This document shows positions 7,721-16,036 of a stretch of DNA of 64,000 bases, piece by piece. Source of the DNA: an uncultured Saprospiraceae bacterium. Its GTDB lineage: Bacteria > Bacteroidota > Bacteroidia > Chitinophagales > Saprospiraceae. Numbering within the stretch: position 1 is the first letter of the stretch; each line of letters starts with the position of its first letter. The position numbers were made by a program, and so were the translations under genes. Where the stretch lies: contig CALMSO010000027.1 of NCBI GenBank assembly GCA_937872385.1, positions 62,001 to 126,000 of the forward strand, in the 5' to 3' direction. The notes under the pieces were generated by a model, which saw only the letters and a program-made list of their open reading frames with translations, was not told where the DNA came from and did not search any database.

Positions 7721-8905
7721 ATGGACTATTTTGAAGAATCGCTCTTGCTGCACAAACGTTTAAAAGGAAAAATCCTTATTTCCCCCAAAATTGATGTGCA
7801 AACCAAAGAACAGCTTTCGCTGGTTTATTCGCCCGGCGTGGCCGAACCCTGCATGGAAATATACCGCAATCCGGAGTCCGTCTGGGATTATACCATCAAA
7901 AACAATATGGTCGCCGTGGTCAGCGATGGCTCAGCTGTACTGGGATTGGGCAACATTGGCGCGCGGGCCGCTATCCCCGTCATGGAAGGCAAAGCACTGT
8001 TATTCAAACGATTCGCCAATATTGACGCCTTTCCCATCTGCATTGACTCGCAAGACGTGGACAAAATTGTGGAAACGGTGCGCCTCATCTCGCCGGTATT
8101 TGGGGGTATCAATTTAGAAGACATCGCTGCGCCGCGCAGCTTTGAAGTGGAAGCCCGATTGCAAGACCTCGGCATCCCTGTTTTTCACGACGACCAGCAC
8201 GGCACAGCCATTGTGGTGCTTGCTGCCTTGCTCAATGCGGTGAAAGTGGTGGATAAAAAAATGTCGGAACTACGGGTAGTCATTAATGGAGCCGGAGCAG
8301 CCGGTATTGCCATCGCGCGTTTGCTCAAAGGGGTGGACTACACCGGTGCGGCGCATAGCGTGGAAGTGGCGGACATTATTATTTGCGATACCAAAGGCAT
8401 TTTGCAAGCTGATCGTCAAGACCTTAATGACTCCAAACGGGATGCACTTACTTACACCAATCGGCACAACGTAAAAGGCTCGGTACAAGATGCCCTGCGC
8501 GATGCGGATGTGTTTATCGGCGTTAGCGTCGGTGATTTATTGACCGCTGATGATATTCGTACCATGGCCCAAGATGCCATTATTCTGGCTTTAGCCAATC
8601 CTACTCCCGAAATCATGCCCGATGAAGCATACAAAGGCGGCGCAGCCATTGTGGGTACGGGCCGCAGCGATTTGCCCAATCAAGTGAATAATGTACTTGG
8701 TTTTCCAGGGGTGTTCCGGGGTGCACTCGATGCCAGAGCAAAGTGTATTTCGCCAGCGATGAAAATGGCCGCAGCCTTTGCCATTGCTGAGTGTGTAGCC
8801 AAACCCGGCAAGGACTTGATCATACCGCCCAGCCTCGACGAGCAGGTGGCCTGGCGCGTAGCTGCTGCCGTAAAAGCCGCTGCCTTAGCGGAAAAAGTAG
8901 CCTGA
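7721..8905 (+). CDS. NAD(P)-dependent malic enzyme (decarboxylating)
   Basis: 394 residues from the ATG at 7721, chosen over an in-frame ATG at 7667 because homologues begin close to YFEESLLLHKRLKGKI. The malic N-domain has SLVYSPGVAEPC and the conserved VSDGSAVLGLGNIG. The acidic metal/substrate residues lie in VFHDDQHGTAIV, and the NAD-binding domain has VINGAGAAGIAIARLL. The length is that of the short bacterial form (YtsJ-like), not of the fusion with a phosphotransacetylase domain. It oxidatively decarboxylates malate to pyruvate, supplying NAD(P)H; with acetyl-CoA from fatty acids it can feed gluconeogenesis. Monocistronic, followed by an ACCGGAAG hairpin. Confidence 0.93.
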   Translation: MDYFEESLLLHKRLKGKILISPKIDVQTKEQLSLVYSPGVAEPCMEIYRNPESVWDYTIKNNMVAVVSDGSAVLGLGNIGARAAIPVMEGKALLFKRFANIDAFPICIDSQDVDKIVETVRLISPVFGGINLEDIAAPRSFEVEARLQDLGIPVFHDDQHGTAIVVLAALLNAVKVVDKKMSELRVVINGAGAAGIAIARLLKGVDYTGAAHSVEVADIIICDTKGILQADRQDLNDSKRDALTYTNRHNVKGSVQDALRDADVFIGVSVGDLLTADDIRTMAQDAIILALANPTPEIMPDEAYKGGAAIVGTGRSDLPNQVNNVLGFPGVFRGALDARAKCISPAMKMAAAFAIAECVAKPGKDLIIPPSLDEQVAWRVAAAVKAAALAEKVA

Positions 8906-8913
8906 AACAAAAA

Positions 8914-8941
8914 ACCGGAAGCCTAAAATAGTACTTCCGGT
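8914..8941 (+). terminator. Hairpin after malic enzyme
   Basis: 8-bp stem ACCGGAAG (8914-8921) / CTTCCGGT (8934-8941) with a 12-base loop, 9 bases after the stop. It lacks a proper T-tract on the + strand, so termination strength is uncertain. The preceding A-run would serve a minus-strand transcript. Confidence 0.55.
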
Positions 8942-9241
8942 CTCCAATATATTATAGTCATGAAAAAGGTTCTTGATTAGGTTTTTTTGCAATAAGCACG
9001 AATCGCACTTTGCAAATCATAGTGTTATACTATTTTATACCAATGCAACAGTGATTTGGCTATCAGTGAGCGCTGAACTGCATTGATAGTCAAATAGTTA
9101 TAAAACCATGAATACATCACAACTCATTAAAATTGGTATTATGCGAATTTTAATAGCAAACAGCTTAACTATCCAATATTGAGCTACCCAGCAAATTTAA
9201 ATGAAAATTTCGCAAAAATACACCTCATTTCTCATTAAAAT
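8942..9241. other. Non-coding, hairpin-rich stretch between malic enzyme and psd
   Basis: No plausible gene. It holds a 15-bp stem with two G.U wobbles (9054-9068 pairing with 9081-9095) and a perfect 9-bp inverted repeat ATTAAAATT/AATTTTAAT (9126-9134, 9146-9154). A ~30-base segment beginning CTCATTAAAAT (9123-9153) also recurs imperfectly at 9231-9261, at the border of the family A repeat. Confidence 0.5.
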
Positions 9242-9357
9242 CCGTATAATGCCGATTTCAAGTGAACGTGAGGTGTTTGTTGGTGTTTAAAATTCTGATT
9301 TTCAACACCTTAAAAAATCGTAAATCGGACTTCGTAAATCGTAAATCGTATAAATCG
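9242..9357 (-). repeat. Family A intergenic repeat, copy A1
   Basis: Read on the minus strand, it starts with TTTACGA heptamers, then AAGTCCGATT, a T-rich segment, GTTGAAAATCA, ACGTTCACTTGAAAT, and ends GGCATTATACGG. It aligns end to end with copies at 22647, 55179 and 59486. It begins right after the psd stop codon. Confidence 0.7.
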
Positions 9358-9359
9358 CT

Positions 9360-10013
9360 TCAACCGAGAAGTTTAGCTAACACATCTTCATTGCCTTTCA
9401 CCGCCTGCCCGATGCGCACCTGCACCTCGGCATTGAGGGGTAAAAACACATCCACGCGCGAACCAAATTTAATGAAACCCATTTCGGTGCCTTGCACTAC
9501 TGGCTGGCCGGGCTGAAGATAATTGCGAATGCGGCGGGCCACGGCTCCGGCTATCTGGCGCAGGAGAATATCGGTGGAGCCATTGTGCAGCACGACGGTG
9601 GTGCGCTCATTTTCGGTAGAAGACTTGGGGTGCCAAGCTACAAGATACTTTCCTGGATGGTGCTGTTTGTATTTGACTACTCCGCTCACCGGATTGCGAT
9701 TGACGTGCACATTGAGTGGCGACATAAAAATGGAGATTTGCAGGCGTTTGTCTTGAAAATATTCTGGCTCGTAGGCTTCTTCAATCACTACTATTTTGCC
9801 ATCGGCAGGGGCATACACGAGGCGGTTGTCGGCTGCCGGAAGCGGGCGCCGAGGATGCCGGAAGAATTGTAAAACCAGCAAAAAGAACCCCGCAGACAAG
9901 AGCGCAATGAGGGTTTCGAGCCAAACGGGTAGTTGTAGCGCCAGCAGATTGATACCAATTAAAAGGATAGCGGTAATGCCAATAATCAGGTAGCCTTCGC
10001 GGTGAATAGTCAT
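9360..10013 (-). CDS. psd: Phosphatidylserine decarboxylase (short type)
   Basis: 217 residues, the length of the compact archaeal-type/Bacteroidota Psd. Two hydrophobic segments near the N-terminus (residues 8-27, 33-50) anchor it to the inner membrane. The core has APADGKIVVIEE (Asp71), MSPLNVHVNRNPV (His103) and the self-cleavage region FIKFGSRVDVF, where Gly184-Ser185 should be the processing site that generates the pyruvoyl group. It converts phosphatidylserine to phosphatidylethanolamine. The partner pssA is not in the window. First gene of the psd-to-MFS minus-strand run by position, last by transcription. A TATTTTTG box lies 47 bases upstream. Confidence 0.9.
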   Translation of the reverse strand: MTIHREGYLIIGITAILLIGINLLALQLPVWLETLIALLSAGFFLLVLQFFRHPRRPLPAADNRLVYAPADGKIVVIEEAYEPEYFQDKRLQISIFMSPLNVHVNRNPVSGVVKYKQHHPGKYLVAWHPKSSTENERTTVVLHNGSTDILLRQIAGAVARRIRNYLQPGQPVVQGTEMGFIKFGSRVDVFLPLNAEVQVRIGQAVKGNEDVLAKLLG

Positions 10014-10059
10014 GGTGGTATGGTTGTTTTTGGTGGTTTGCTTTCCGCAATTTGTAGCG

Positions 10060-10067
10060 CAAAAATA
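10060..10067 (-). promoter_or_regulatory. Candidate -7 box (TATTTTTG) for psd
   Basis: TATTTTTG on the minus strand, 47 bases before the psd start and within the gap from the upstream nucleotidyltransferase gene; fits TAnnTTTG. Confidence 0.35.
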
Positions 10068-10078
10068 AGTATCCTGGC

Positions 10079-10669
10079 TCAGTAATCGGGCATCAATTTT
10101 TCATAATCTTCAAGCGTATCAATATCGAAGGCTCCTGCTGGAAAAGGGACGGTCTGTACTTGCGCCTCGTGTCGGGCCAGCAGGGTGCGGGCGCCTTGGT
10201 CGCCGCTTAGGTTGAGCAATGCTGAAAACCAGCGCCGATGGAACAAAACGGGTACGCCCGCTTTGCCATTGTAAAAAGAAGCTACCATGCCGCCTGTGTC
10301 GAGTGGTTGGGCGAGTAATTGTTGGAGATGAGCAGTGCTCAGCAAGGGTTGGTCTGCTACGAGCAAGAGCGCGGCTTCGAGGTTGATATTTGCGGCAAGC
10401 AGCGTTTGCAAACCTATTTTGAGTGAAGTGCTCATGCCTTGTTGCCATTCCGGGTTCAAAACGATTTGTATTTCCGAATGCTCGATGCTCGGCTGAATGA
10501 TGCCAGCATGTGCACCCAAGACCACTGATACCGGGCGGCAGGGTGTGGCCAAGGCCGTTTGGATGGTGCGCATGAGGAGGGTTTCGCCTTGCCAGGGTAG
10601 CAATTGCTTGGGCCGTCCCAGCCGTCTTGATGCTCCGGCGGCGAGTATGATAATGGCAGTTTTAGACAT
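10079..10669 (-). CDS. MobA/MocA-like nucleotidyltransferase (NTP_transf_3)
   Basis: 196 residues. N-terminal nucleotide-binding signature LAAGASRRLGRPKQLLPW (residues 9-26) with the LxxGxxxRxGxxK pattern. Further on are ALLLVADQPLLST (DQP metal-binding motif) and GKAGVPVLFHRRWF. This pattern is that of the MocA/PucB group that attaches CMP or a similar nucleotide to molybdopterin, or of related sugar-type transferases. No molybdoenzyme or xanthine-dehydrogenase gene is nearby to choose between these. Cytosolic. Confidence 0.8.
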   Translation of the reverse strand: MSKTAIIILAAGASRRLGRPKQLLPWQGETLLMRTIQTALATPCRPVSVVLGAHAGIIQPSIEHSEIQIVLNPEWQQGMSTSLKIGLQTLLAANINLEAALLLVADQPLLSTAHLQQLLAQPLDTGGMVASFYNGKAGVPVLFHRRWFSALLNLSGDQGARTLLARHEAQVQTVPFPAGAFDIDTLEDYEKLMPDY

Positions 10670-10694
10670 GGGCTACTGCTGTTGATGGCTGCGC

Positions 10695-11825
10695 TTATTG
10701 TTGCAAACGGTTGTATTTTTTCATCATTTCAAGCACTTTGTCCACTGGTAGTTCTTCTGAGGTGTGGCCATTAGCGTGCATGGTGCGGGCCGCAAAAAGC
10801 GAATTGATGATGGCTTCTTCGGTGGCTTCTATCACCGCCAGAAAGAGGGGCGAGATAGCATCGTTATGTAGCACTTCCTGTGCCAGCAGCGGACGGTCCA
10901 TGCGGTAGGGCACGCGCAGTTGGGCTGCGGTAGAAAAAGCAACAACGTAGTCGCCACTGCCATTGGAGGCGATGCCGCCGGTTTTGCCGAGCCCGAGCAT
11001 GGCGCGTTTGGCCAGCCGTTTGAGGTTGCGAGCATCCAAAGGGGCATCGGTAGCTACCACTATCATACAGGATCCGTCGGCTGATTGCGCTATTTGCTCT
11101 TGCAGGTAGAATTTTCTTAGCTCCACGCCTACCGGCACGCCATCAATTTGCAATACGCCGCCGAAGTTGGTTTGTACTAATACGCCCACGGTATAACCGC
11201 CCAAATTAGCTGGCAACTGCCGCGAGGCTGTGCCAATCCCACCTTTGAAGCCAAAACAACGCGTACCAGTACCAGCGCCTACATTTCCTTCGGTGACGGG
11301 GCCGGGTTTTGCTTCAGCAATGGCAGTCAGTACGTGCTCCTTGCGCAGGTGTCGCCCGCGAATGTCGTTGAGTCCGCCGTCGTTGGTTTCGCCCACTAAA
11401 GGATTGACCGAGCGCACTTGGGCATTGCCCGGCTGGGTGAGCGTATAATCAATCAATGCATCGGCAGCAGTAGGTACACTGAGGGTATTGGTGAGCACAA
11501 TAGGTGTTTCGAGATTGCCCAATTCTTCTACTTGCGAATAGCCGACCAATTTACCAAAGCCATTTGCCAAATAAATAGCCGCTGGCACCTTTTCCTGAAA
11601 AATATTGCCCGTATGGGGCAAAATGGCCGTTACTCCCGTGCGCACACTGTCGCCGTGGATGAGCGTGACCTGTCCAACGCTTATACCTGCTACATCTGTA
11701 ATGGCATTATAGGGACCCGCTGGCAGCACACCGATGCGGATGCCAAGCGCTGCCGGACGAGCTTTTTGTGCGTGCAGAAAAGTACCCATGAGCAGACTGA
11801 TCAATATGAGCAAGGGGTAGCGCAT
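10695..11825 (-). CDS. P1-family (S58, DmpA-type) aminopeptidase, exported
   Basis: 376 residues with a cleavable signal peptide (MRYPLLILISLLMGTFLHAQ). The body follows the DmpA/BapA self-processing N-terminal nucleophile fold: PAGPYNAITDVAGISVGQVTL, PLVGETNDGGLNDIRGRHL, GNVGAGTGTRCFGFKGGIGTASR. The Ser of TASR is the likely nucleophile exposed by autocleavage. Family members release N-terminal residues, D-amino acids or beta-peptide residues. Periplasmic or secreted. Directly upstream of the MobA-like gene (25-base gap), so probably co-transcribed. Confidence 0.88.
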   Translation of the reverse strand: MRYPLLILISLLMGTFLHAQKARPAALGIRIGVLPAGPYNAITDVAGISVGQVTLIHGDSVRTGVTAILPHTGNIFQEKVPAAIYLANGFGKLVGYSQVEELGNLETPIVLTNTLSVPTAADALIDYTLTQPGNAQVRSVNPLVGETNDGGLNDIRGRHLRKEHVLTAIAEAKPGPVTEGNVGAGTGTRCFGFKGGIGTASRQLPANLGGYTVGVLVQTNFGGVLQIDGVPVGVELRKFYLQEQIAQSADGSCMIVVATDAPLDARNLKRLAKRAMLGLGKTGGIASNGSGDYVVAFSTAAQLRVPYRMDRPLLAQEVLHNDAISPLFLAVIEATEEAIINSLFAARTMHANGHTSEELPVDKVLEMMKKYNRLQQ

Positions 11826-11879
11826 GGTTTTATAATTGCAAATGCAGATATAATGATATGGATGAAACCGAAAGCGATA

Positions 11880-13010
11880 TTACACCACCTCGCTCAATGC
11901 TTTAGCGAAAGCCTGCATTTCCTCCATGCGGCCAGTGCTCACGCGGCACCAGTCGTTCAGGGGTGGAAATGGCCGCCCGACGTAAATATTTTTGGCCGCC
12001 ATGAGGGTATTCAGCTCCCGAATGTCCTTACCACTTTTGAAAAATACAAAATTGGCGTGCGATTTTACATACGACAGCCCCGCTTCGTCCAATTTTTTAT
12101 ACAAAAACTGCAAGGCTTCCGCGTTTTTTTGCAAACTAAAACGGTAGAATTCATCGTCTTCCAACGCAGCTTTGGCCGCCAGCAGCGCCGGTACGCTCAC
12201 CTGTGCCATGGTATTTTCGCGCAGGCGCCGCGCGATGTCCGGGCGCGCTATCATGTAGCCCATCCGGATGCCAGCCATGCCATATACTTTCGAGAAGGTG
12301 CGAGAGACAATAACGTTCAGCCCAGCTTTTACCAATTCTACCATCGAAGGGTAATTAGGCTCGGTGATGTAGTCAAAATAGGCTTCATCGGCAAAGACGA
12401 CGGTGCGTTTGGCTAAGTTTTCGCAGAAATTTTTCATTTTGCTCGCTGACAAAATCGTGCCCGTTGGATTATTCGGATTACAAACAAACACAAGGCGCGT
12501 ATTGCCCGTCAGGCGTTTTTCCATCGCGTCGAGGTCGTGCCCCAATTGCTCGTCCACGGGTACGTAGTGCACATAAGCACCGAATTGCTGCGCGTAGTCC
12601 ATCAGCGCCAGAAAAGTGGGCAGTGCGGCCACGATTTCGCCGCCGTGCAGCCCGTAGGTAAGGCCCGCTGCTTTCAACCCCTCGCCCGAACCGGCGGTCA
12701 GTACTACGTGTTCTGGCGTCACGCCGTGTTTTTTGGCGATGATATCGCTCATTTCGCGGATGAAAGCGTACGGATACCGGCACATTTCATCGAAGCCATT
12801 CATCATTGCTTCGCGTACTTTTTTGGAAGGTCCGAACGGATTTTCGTTGGCGCTCAGCCGGATGTTGCCGTTGGGGGCATTGTTGCGCACCACGCGCAGG
12901 GGGGATGTTTCGTAAGGATTGGCCAATGCAGTGGCGCCGCCAAACAAGGAGAAGGCTCCAGCCATGCCAGCCGTTTTCAGCCATTGTCTTCTGTCGAAGG
13001 TATTTGCCAT
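11880..13010 (-). CDS. HisC-like PLP aminotransferase with a Tat signal
   Basis: 376 residues. Fold-type I aminotransferase of the histidinol-phosphate aminotransferase subgroup: LSANENPFGPSKKVREAM, VFVCNPNNPTGTI, VVFADEAYFDY, and SRTFSKVYGMAGIRMGY with the PLP lysine in TFSK. The N-terminus MANTFDRRQWLKTAG is a twin-arginine motif (RRQWLK) followed by a hydrophobic AGAFSLFGGATALA segment, so the enzyme appears to be folded in the cytosol and exported to the periplasm. No his genes are nearby and export argues against a role in histidine synthesis. Its real substrate is unknown. Confidence 0.88.
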   Translation of the reverse strand: MANTFDRRQWLKTAGMAGAFSLFGGATALANPYETSPLRVVRNNAPNGNIRLSANENPFGPSKKVREAMMNGFDEMCRYPYAFIREMSDIIAKKHGVTPEHVVLTAGSGEGLKAAGLTYGLHGGEIVAALPTFLALMDYAQQFGAYVHYVPVDEQLGHDLDAMEKRLTGNTRLVFVCNPNNPTGTILSASKMKNFCENLAKRTVVFADEAYFDYITEPNYPSMVELVKAGLNVIVSRTFSKVYGMAGIRMGYMIARPDIARRLRENTMAQVSVPALLAAKAALEDDEFYRFSLQKNAEALQFLYKKLDEAGLSYVKSHANFVFFKSGKDIRELNTLMAAKNIYVGRPFPPLNDWCRVSTGRMEEMQAFAKALSEVV

Positions 13011-13128
13011 GATGTTGCTTTTTTTTTGGCAAAATAGGAAAAATCACAGAATTTTATCTCTCAATCAGCAACACTTTTGCTTTTTTCGTACAATAAGGTA
13101 CCGAATCGGCAAACTTTTTTGTCCGGTT

Positions 13129-14421
13129 TTACAGTTTCAAATGCCGAATCGTCGCGCCTCGTAAAAACAAGATGCCAAAAAGGAAGAACACACTTAGCGC
13201 CAGTACGCTGGTGCGCATACTGCCGGTGAGGAATTCAATAAAACCAAAGCTGAAAGTGCCAAGTACAGTGGCTACTTTTTCTGTCACATCATAAAAACTG
13301 AAATAAGAAGCCGTATCGGTCGTATTTTCCGGGAGCAATTTGGAATAGGTCGAGCGCGCTAAGGCCTGCGTGCCGCCCATCAGAATGCCCACCGAAACTG
13401 CTATGGCGTAAAACTGTATTTTGGCATCAACAAAATACGCCGAGGCGCAAGTAAGCATCCATGCGGCCATGATGATGAGCAGTGCGATTTTGTTGCCCTT
13501 CCACTCCGAGAGTTTTGCTGCGAGAATAGCGCCACCAACAGCTACAATTTGCAAGAGGAGGATAATCACAATCAGCTCGGCGGTTTCGAAGGCCAGTTCT
13601 TTTTCGGCAAAAGTAGCGGCTAAGTACAGGGCCGTTTGTACGCCTGCGCTCAGACACAAAAACGCCAGCAGAAAGCGCCGAATATTGCGCTCGCCCCGCA
13701 CGCTGGCGAATACTTTTTTCAATTCTTGAAAACCCTTGGCCAGCAGCCTGTCGCCAGATTTTATTCTCGAATCTTTGGGTAGCCGCCGAAAGGGAATTTG
13801 CGCAAAGCCCAGCCACCACACCCCCACCGTCAGGAATGCTGTGCGCGTGGCGACGCCTACATCCGGGAAGCCAAACCATTCGTATTGTTGAATCATTATC
13901 AGATTGATAACCAACAAGATAACGCTGCCTACGTAGCCATAGGCAAAACCTTTGGCGCTCACCGCGTCGTAGCGGTCTTCACTGGCAATGAGCGGCAGAT
14001 ACGAATTGTAAAACACCAACCCGCCCGCAAAGCCTATCATCGCTACAATGAATACTAATGTACCGTAGGTGAGTTGCTCCATGCCTTTGAAGAAAAACAA
14101 ACCCAAGCAAGCAATAGCGCCCATCGTGGTGAAAAACTTCAGAAATGCCTTTTTGCGGCCGCCATAATCGGCGATGCCCGACAGCAGCGGCGAAAACAAT
14201 GCAATGAGCAGGTACGAGGCTGAAATGGCGTAGGCGTACAGCGAGCTATTGGAAATTTCGCCACCGAGCAAGGGGATCACATCGTCGGTGACCGCCACAT
14301 AATACGCCGGAAAAATAGCAGCGGTAATCACCAGCGCAAAGGAGGAATTCGCCCAGTCGAACAAAGCCCAAGCGCGAATGGTGCGCCGGTCGTTTAGGGT
14401 GTAGCCCGGAGTTGTGTTCAT
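13129..14421 (-). CDS. MFS transporter, Atg22/UMF1-like
   Basis: 430 residues with 11-12 hydrophobic segments. The start RAWALFDWANSSFALVITAAIFPAYY is the hallmark of the Atg22-like/UMF1 subfamily of the major facilitator superfamily. Other family features are the GxxADYGGRKK loop between TM2 and TM3 and GGTQALARSTYSKLLPE in the second half. Fungal Atg22 exports amino acids from the vacuole; bacterial substrates are unknown. Inner membrane. Last gene upstream in the minus-strand run. Confidence 0.88.
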   Translation of the reverse strand: MNTTPGYTLNDRRTIRAWALFDWANSSFALVITAAIFPAYYVAVTDDVIPLLGGEISNSSLYAYAISASYLLIALFSPLLSGIADYGGRKKAFLKFFTTMGAIACLGLFFFKGMEQLTYGTLVFIVAMIGFAGGLVFYNSYLPLIASEDRYDAVSAKGFAYGYVGSVILLVINLIMIQQYEWFGFPDVGVATRTAFLTVGVWWLGFAQIPFRRLPKDSRIKSGDRLLAKGFQELKKVFASVRGERNIRRFLLAFLCLSAGVQTALYLAATFAEKELAFETAELIVIILLLQIVAVGGAILAAKLSEWKGNKIALLIIMAAWMLTCASAYFVDAKIQFYAIAVSVGILMGGTQALARSTYSKLLPENTTDTASYFSFYDVTEKVATVLGTFSFGFIEFLTGSMRTSVLALSVFFLFGILFLRGATIRHLKL

Positions 14422-14722
14422 ATTCAGGTGTTCAATTTTTGAGGCAAGATAGCGGTTTTGCTGAAAGTGCCGACGATTGTGGGCAGGAAATTACGTATCA
14501 GAGCAAGCATGTTTTTGCTATTATAATACTCTTTCAGACGCCTGATATCAAATTTTAGACTATAGATTTTAGACATTGCTATCACCCATGACCTATAAAA
14601 CACTTAAAAACAATTAGTTAACTAAATTGAAATACCTCTCTTCTTGTTGAAAATATCCCAATATCCCAATAAATGTGACCCTGGCTAAGCATATTCGTCC
14701 CAATTATAAAACAGTTTACACC
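14422..14722. other. Divergent intergenic region, no gene seen
   Basis: AT-rich. It contains short imperfect direct repeats (TTTAGAC-TATAGAT-TTTAGAC near 14556-14576, AATATCCC repeated near 14649-14666) reminiscent of the heptamer tracts in repeat family B but too short to classify. No clear promoter box. An in-frame ATG-less stretch from 14675 precedes the DUF2851 start. Confidence 0.35.
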
Positions 14723-16000
14723 ATGATACGCGAAGACTTTTTGCACTACCTCTGGCGTACCCGGCGCCTCGAAAGTACCAACCTGCAGAGCACCGAAGGC
14801 GAGCCAATTCAGATTTTACAACCCGGCATTTACAATACGGACAGTGGCCCTGACTTTACCAATGCCCGCATCCGCATCGGCGATACTACCTGGGCGGGCA
14901 ATGTGGAAATGCACTTGCGCGCTTCGGACTGGCCAACGCACGGGCATCAGCACGACCGGGCTTATGACAATGTCATCCTGCATGTGGTACTGGAGGAAGA
15001 CCAACCGGTACTGCGTCCCAATGGTGAGCGCATTCCTTGCCTCGAATTGAAAAACCTCACGCCGCCTCGACTCTCGGCATTTTATTTGCAATTGATTGAT
15101 AATGAGCACTGGATACCTTGCCAGCATCATTTTTATCAAGTAGCGGAGCTGACCAAAACAATGTGGTTAGAACGTTTGCTGGTGGAGCGTATGGCACAAA
15201 AAACCGACGCTTTCGAGCAAATGCTGGCGCAAACCGGACAGGACTGGGAAGCGGCTTTCTATCAAGCGCTGGCGCGGGGTTTCGGGGTGCGTATCAATGC
15301 CGAGCCTTTCGAGCTATTGGCAAAATCCACGCCTTTGCGCACCTTGCTGAAGCACAAAAATAATCTATTGCAGTTGGAAGCCCTGCTTTTCGGGCAGGCC
15401 GGGCTGCTTGCGAATGATTTTTCCGATGCCTATCCGCGCCAATTGCAAAAGGAGTATGCCCATTTACAACACAAATACAGCCTCACACCCATTCGAGGCG
15501 AAAGCTGGAAATTCATGCGGCTGCGGCCCGCCGCTTTTCCTACGGTACGCATTGCGCAGTTTGCCATGTTGCTTTTTCAGTCAGCGCATTTATTCAGCAA
15601 AGTATTGGCAGCAAGCAACGTGACTGAGCTGGAAAATATGTTTGAACTTAAGCTGTCGAACTATTGGCTGAGCCACTATGTTTTTGATAAGGAATCGCCA
15701 AAAAGCCGAAAAAACCTCGGTAAAAGCGCTATTCAGCTGCTGATTGTCAATACCGTAGCGCCGTTTGTGTTTTTGTACGGTCGGTTGCGCGCGGCGCAGC
15801 ATTATCAAGATCGGGCTTTGCAATGGCTACAACAATTGCCGCCAGAGCGCAATCATATTATTGATAAATGGCAAACGCTCGGCGTGTCCGTGCATTCGGC
15901 ACATGATACGCAGGCGCTTTTGCAACTGAAAAACGAGTATTGTGACCGGAAACGTTGCTTAGAATGCGCAATTGGTAATGTTGTTTTGAAAAACTGTTAA
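14723..16000 (+). CDS. DUF2851 family protein
   Basis: 425 residues from the ATG at 14723 (MIREDFLHYLWRTRRLE), chosen over an upstream in-frame start at 14675 because the family begins at this point. Conserved DUF2851 features: NTDSGPDFTNARIRIGDTTWAGNVEMHLRASDW, then DNVILHVV, and a C-terminal cysteine cluster ending KRCLECAIGNVVLKNC. The family is almost confined to Bacteroidota and is of unknown biochemical function. The N-terminal part has a nuclease-like pattern of acidic residues (GPDF..NVE..H), which I note without claiming. Followed 36 bases later by lpxK. Confidence 0.88.
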   Translation: MIREDFLHYLWRTRRLESTNLQSTEGEPIQILQPGIYNTDSGPDFTNARIRIGDTTWAGNVEMHLRASDWPTHGHQHDRAYDNVILHVVLEEDQPVLRPNGERIPCLELKNLTPPRLSAFYLQLIDNEHWIPCQHHFYQVAELTKTMWLERLLVERMAQKTDAFEQMLAQTGQDWEAAFYQALARGFGVRINAEPFELLAKSTPLRTLLKHKNNLLQLEALLFGQAGLLANDFSDAYPRQLQKEYAHLQHKYSLTPIRGESWKFMRLRPAAFPTVRIAQFAMLLFQSAHLFSKVLAASNVTELENMFELKLSNYWLSHYVFDKESPKSRKNLGKSAIQLLIVNTVAPFVFLYGRLRAAQHYQDRALQWLQQLPPERNHIIDKWQTLGVSVHSAHDTQALLQLKNEYCDRKRCLECAIGNVVLKNC

Positions 16001-16036
16001 ATTACTGATTATTAGCATGTTATAAATAGATGCACC

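Noticed and set aside
11880..13010. Histidinol-phosphate aminotransferase (hisC) of histidine synthesis
   Set aside because: Tat signal and absence of his genes argue against a biosynthetic role, although the fold subgroup is the same.
14549..14670. Fourth family B copy upstream of the DUF2851 gene
   Set aside because: Only short TTTAGAC/TATAGAT units and no TGATAATCAG or GGCATCTAA modules; resemblance is too weak.
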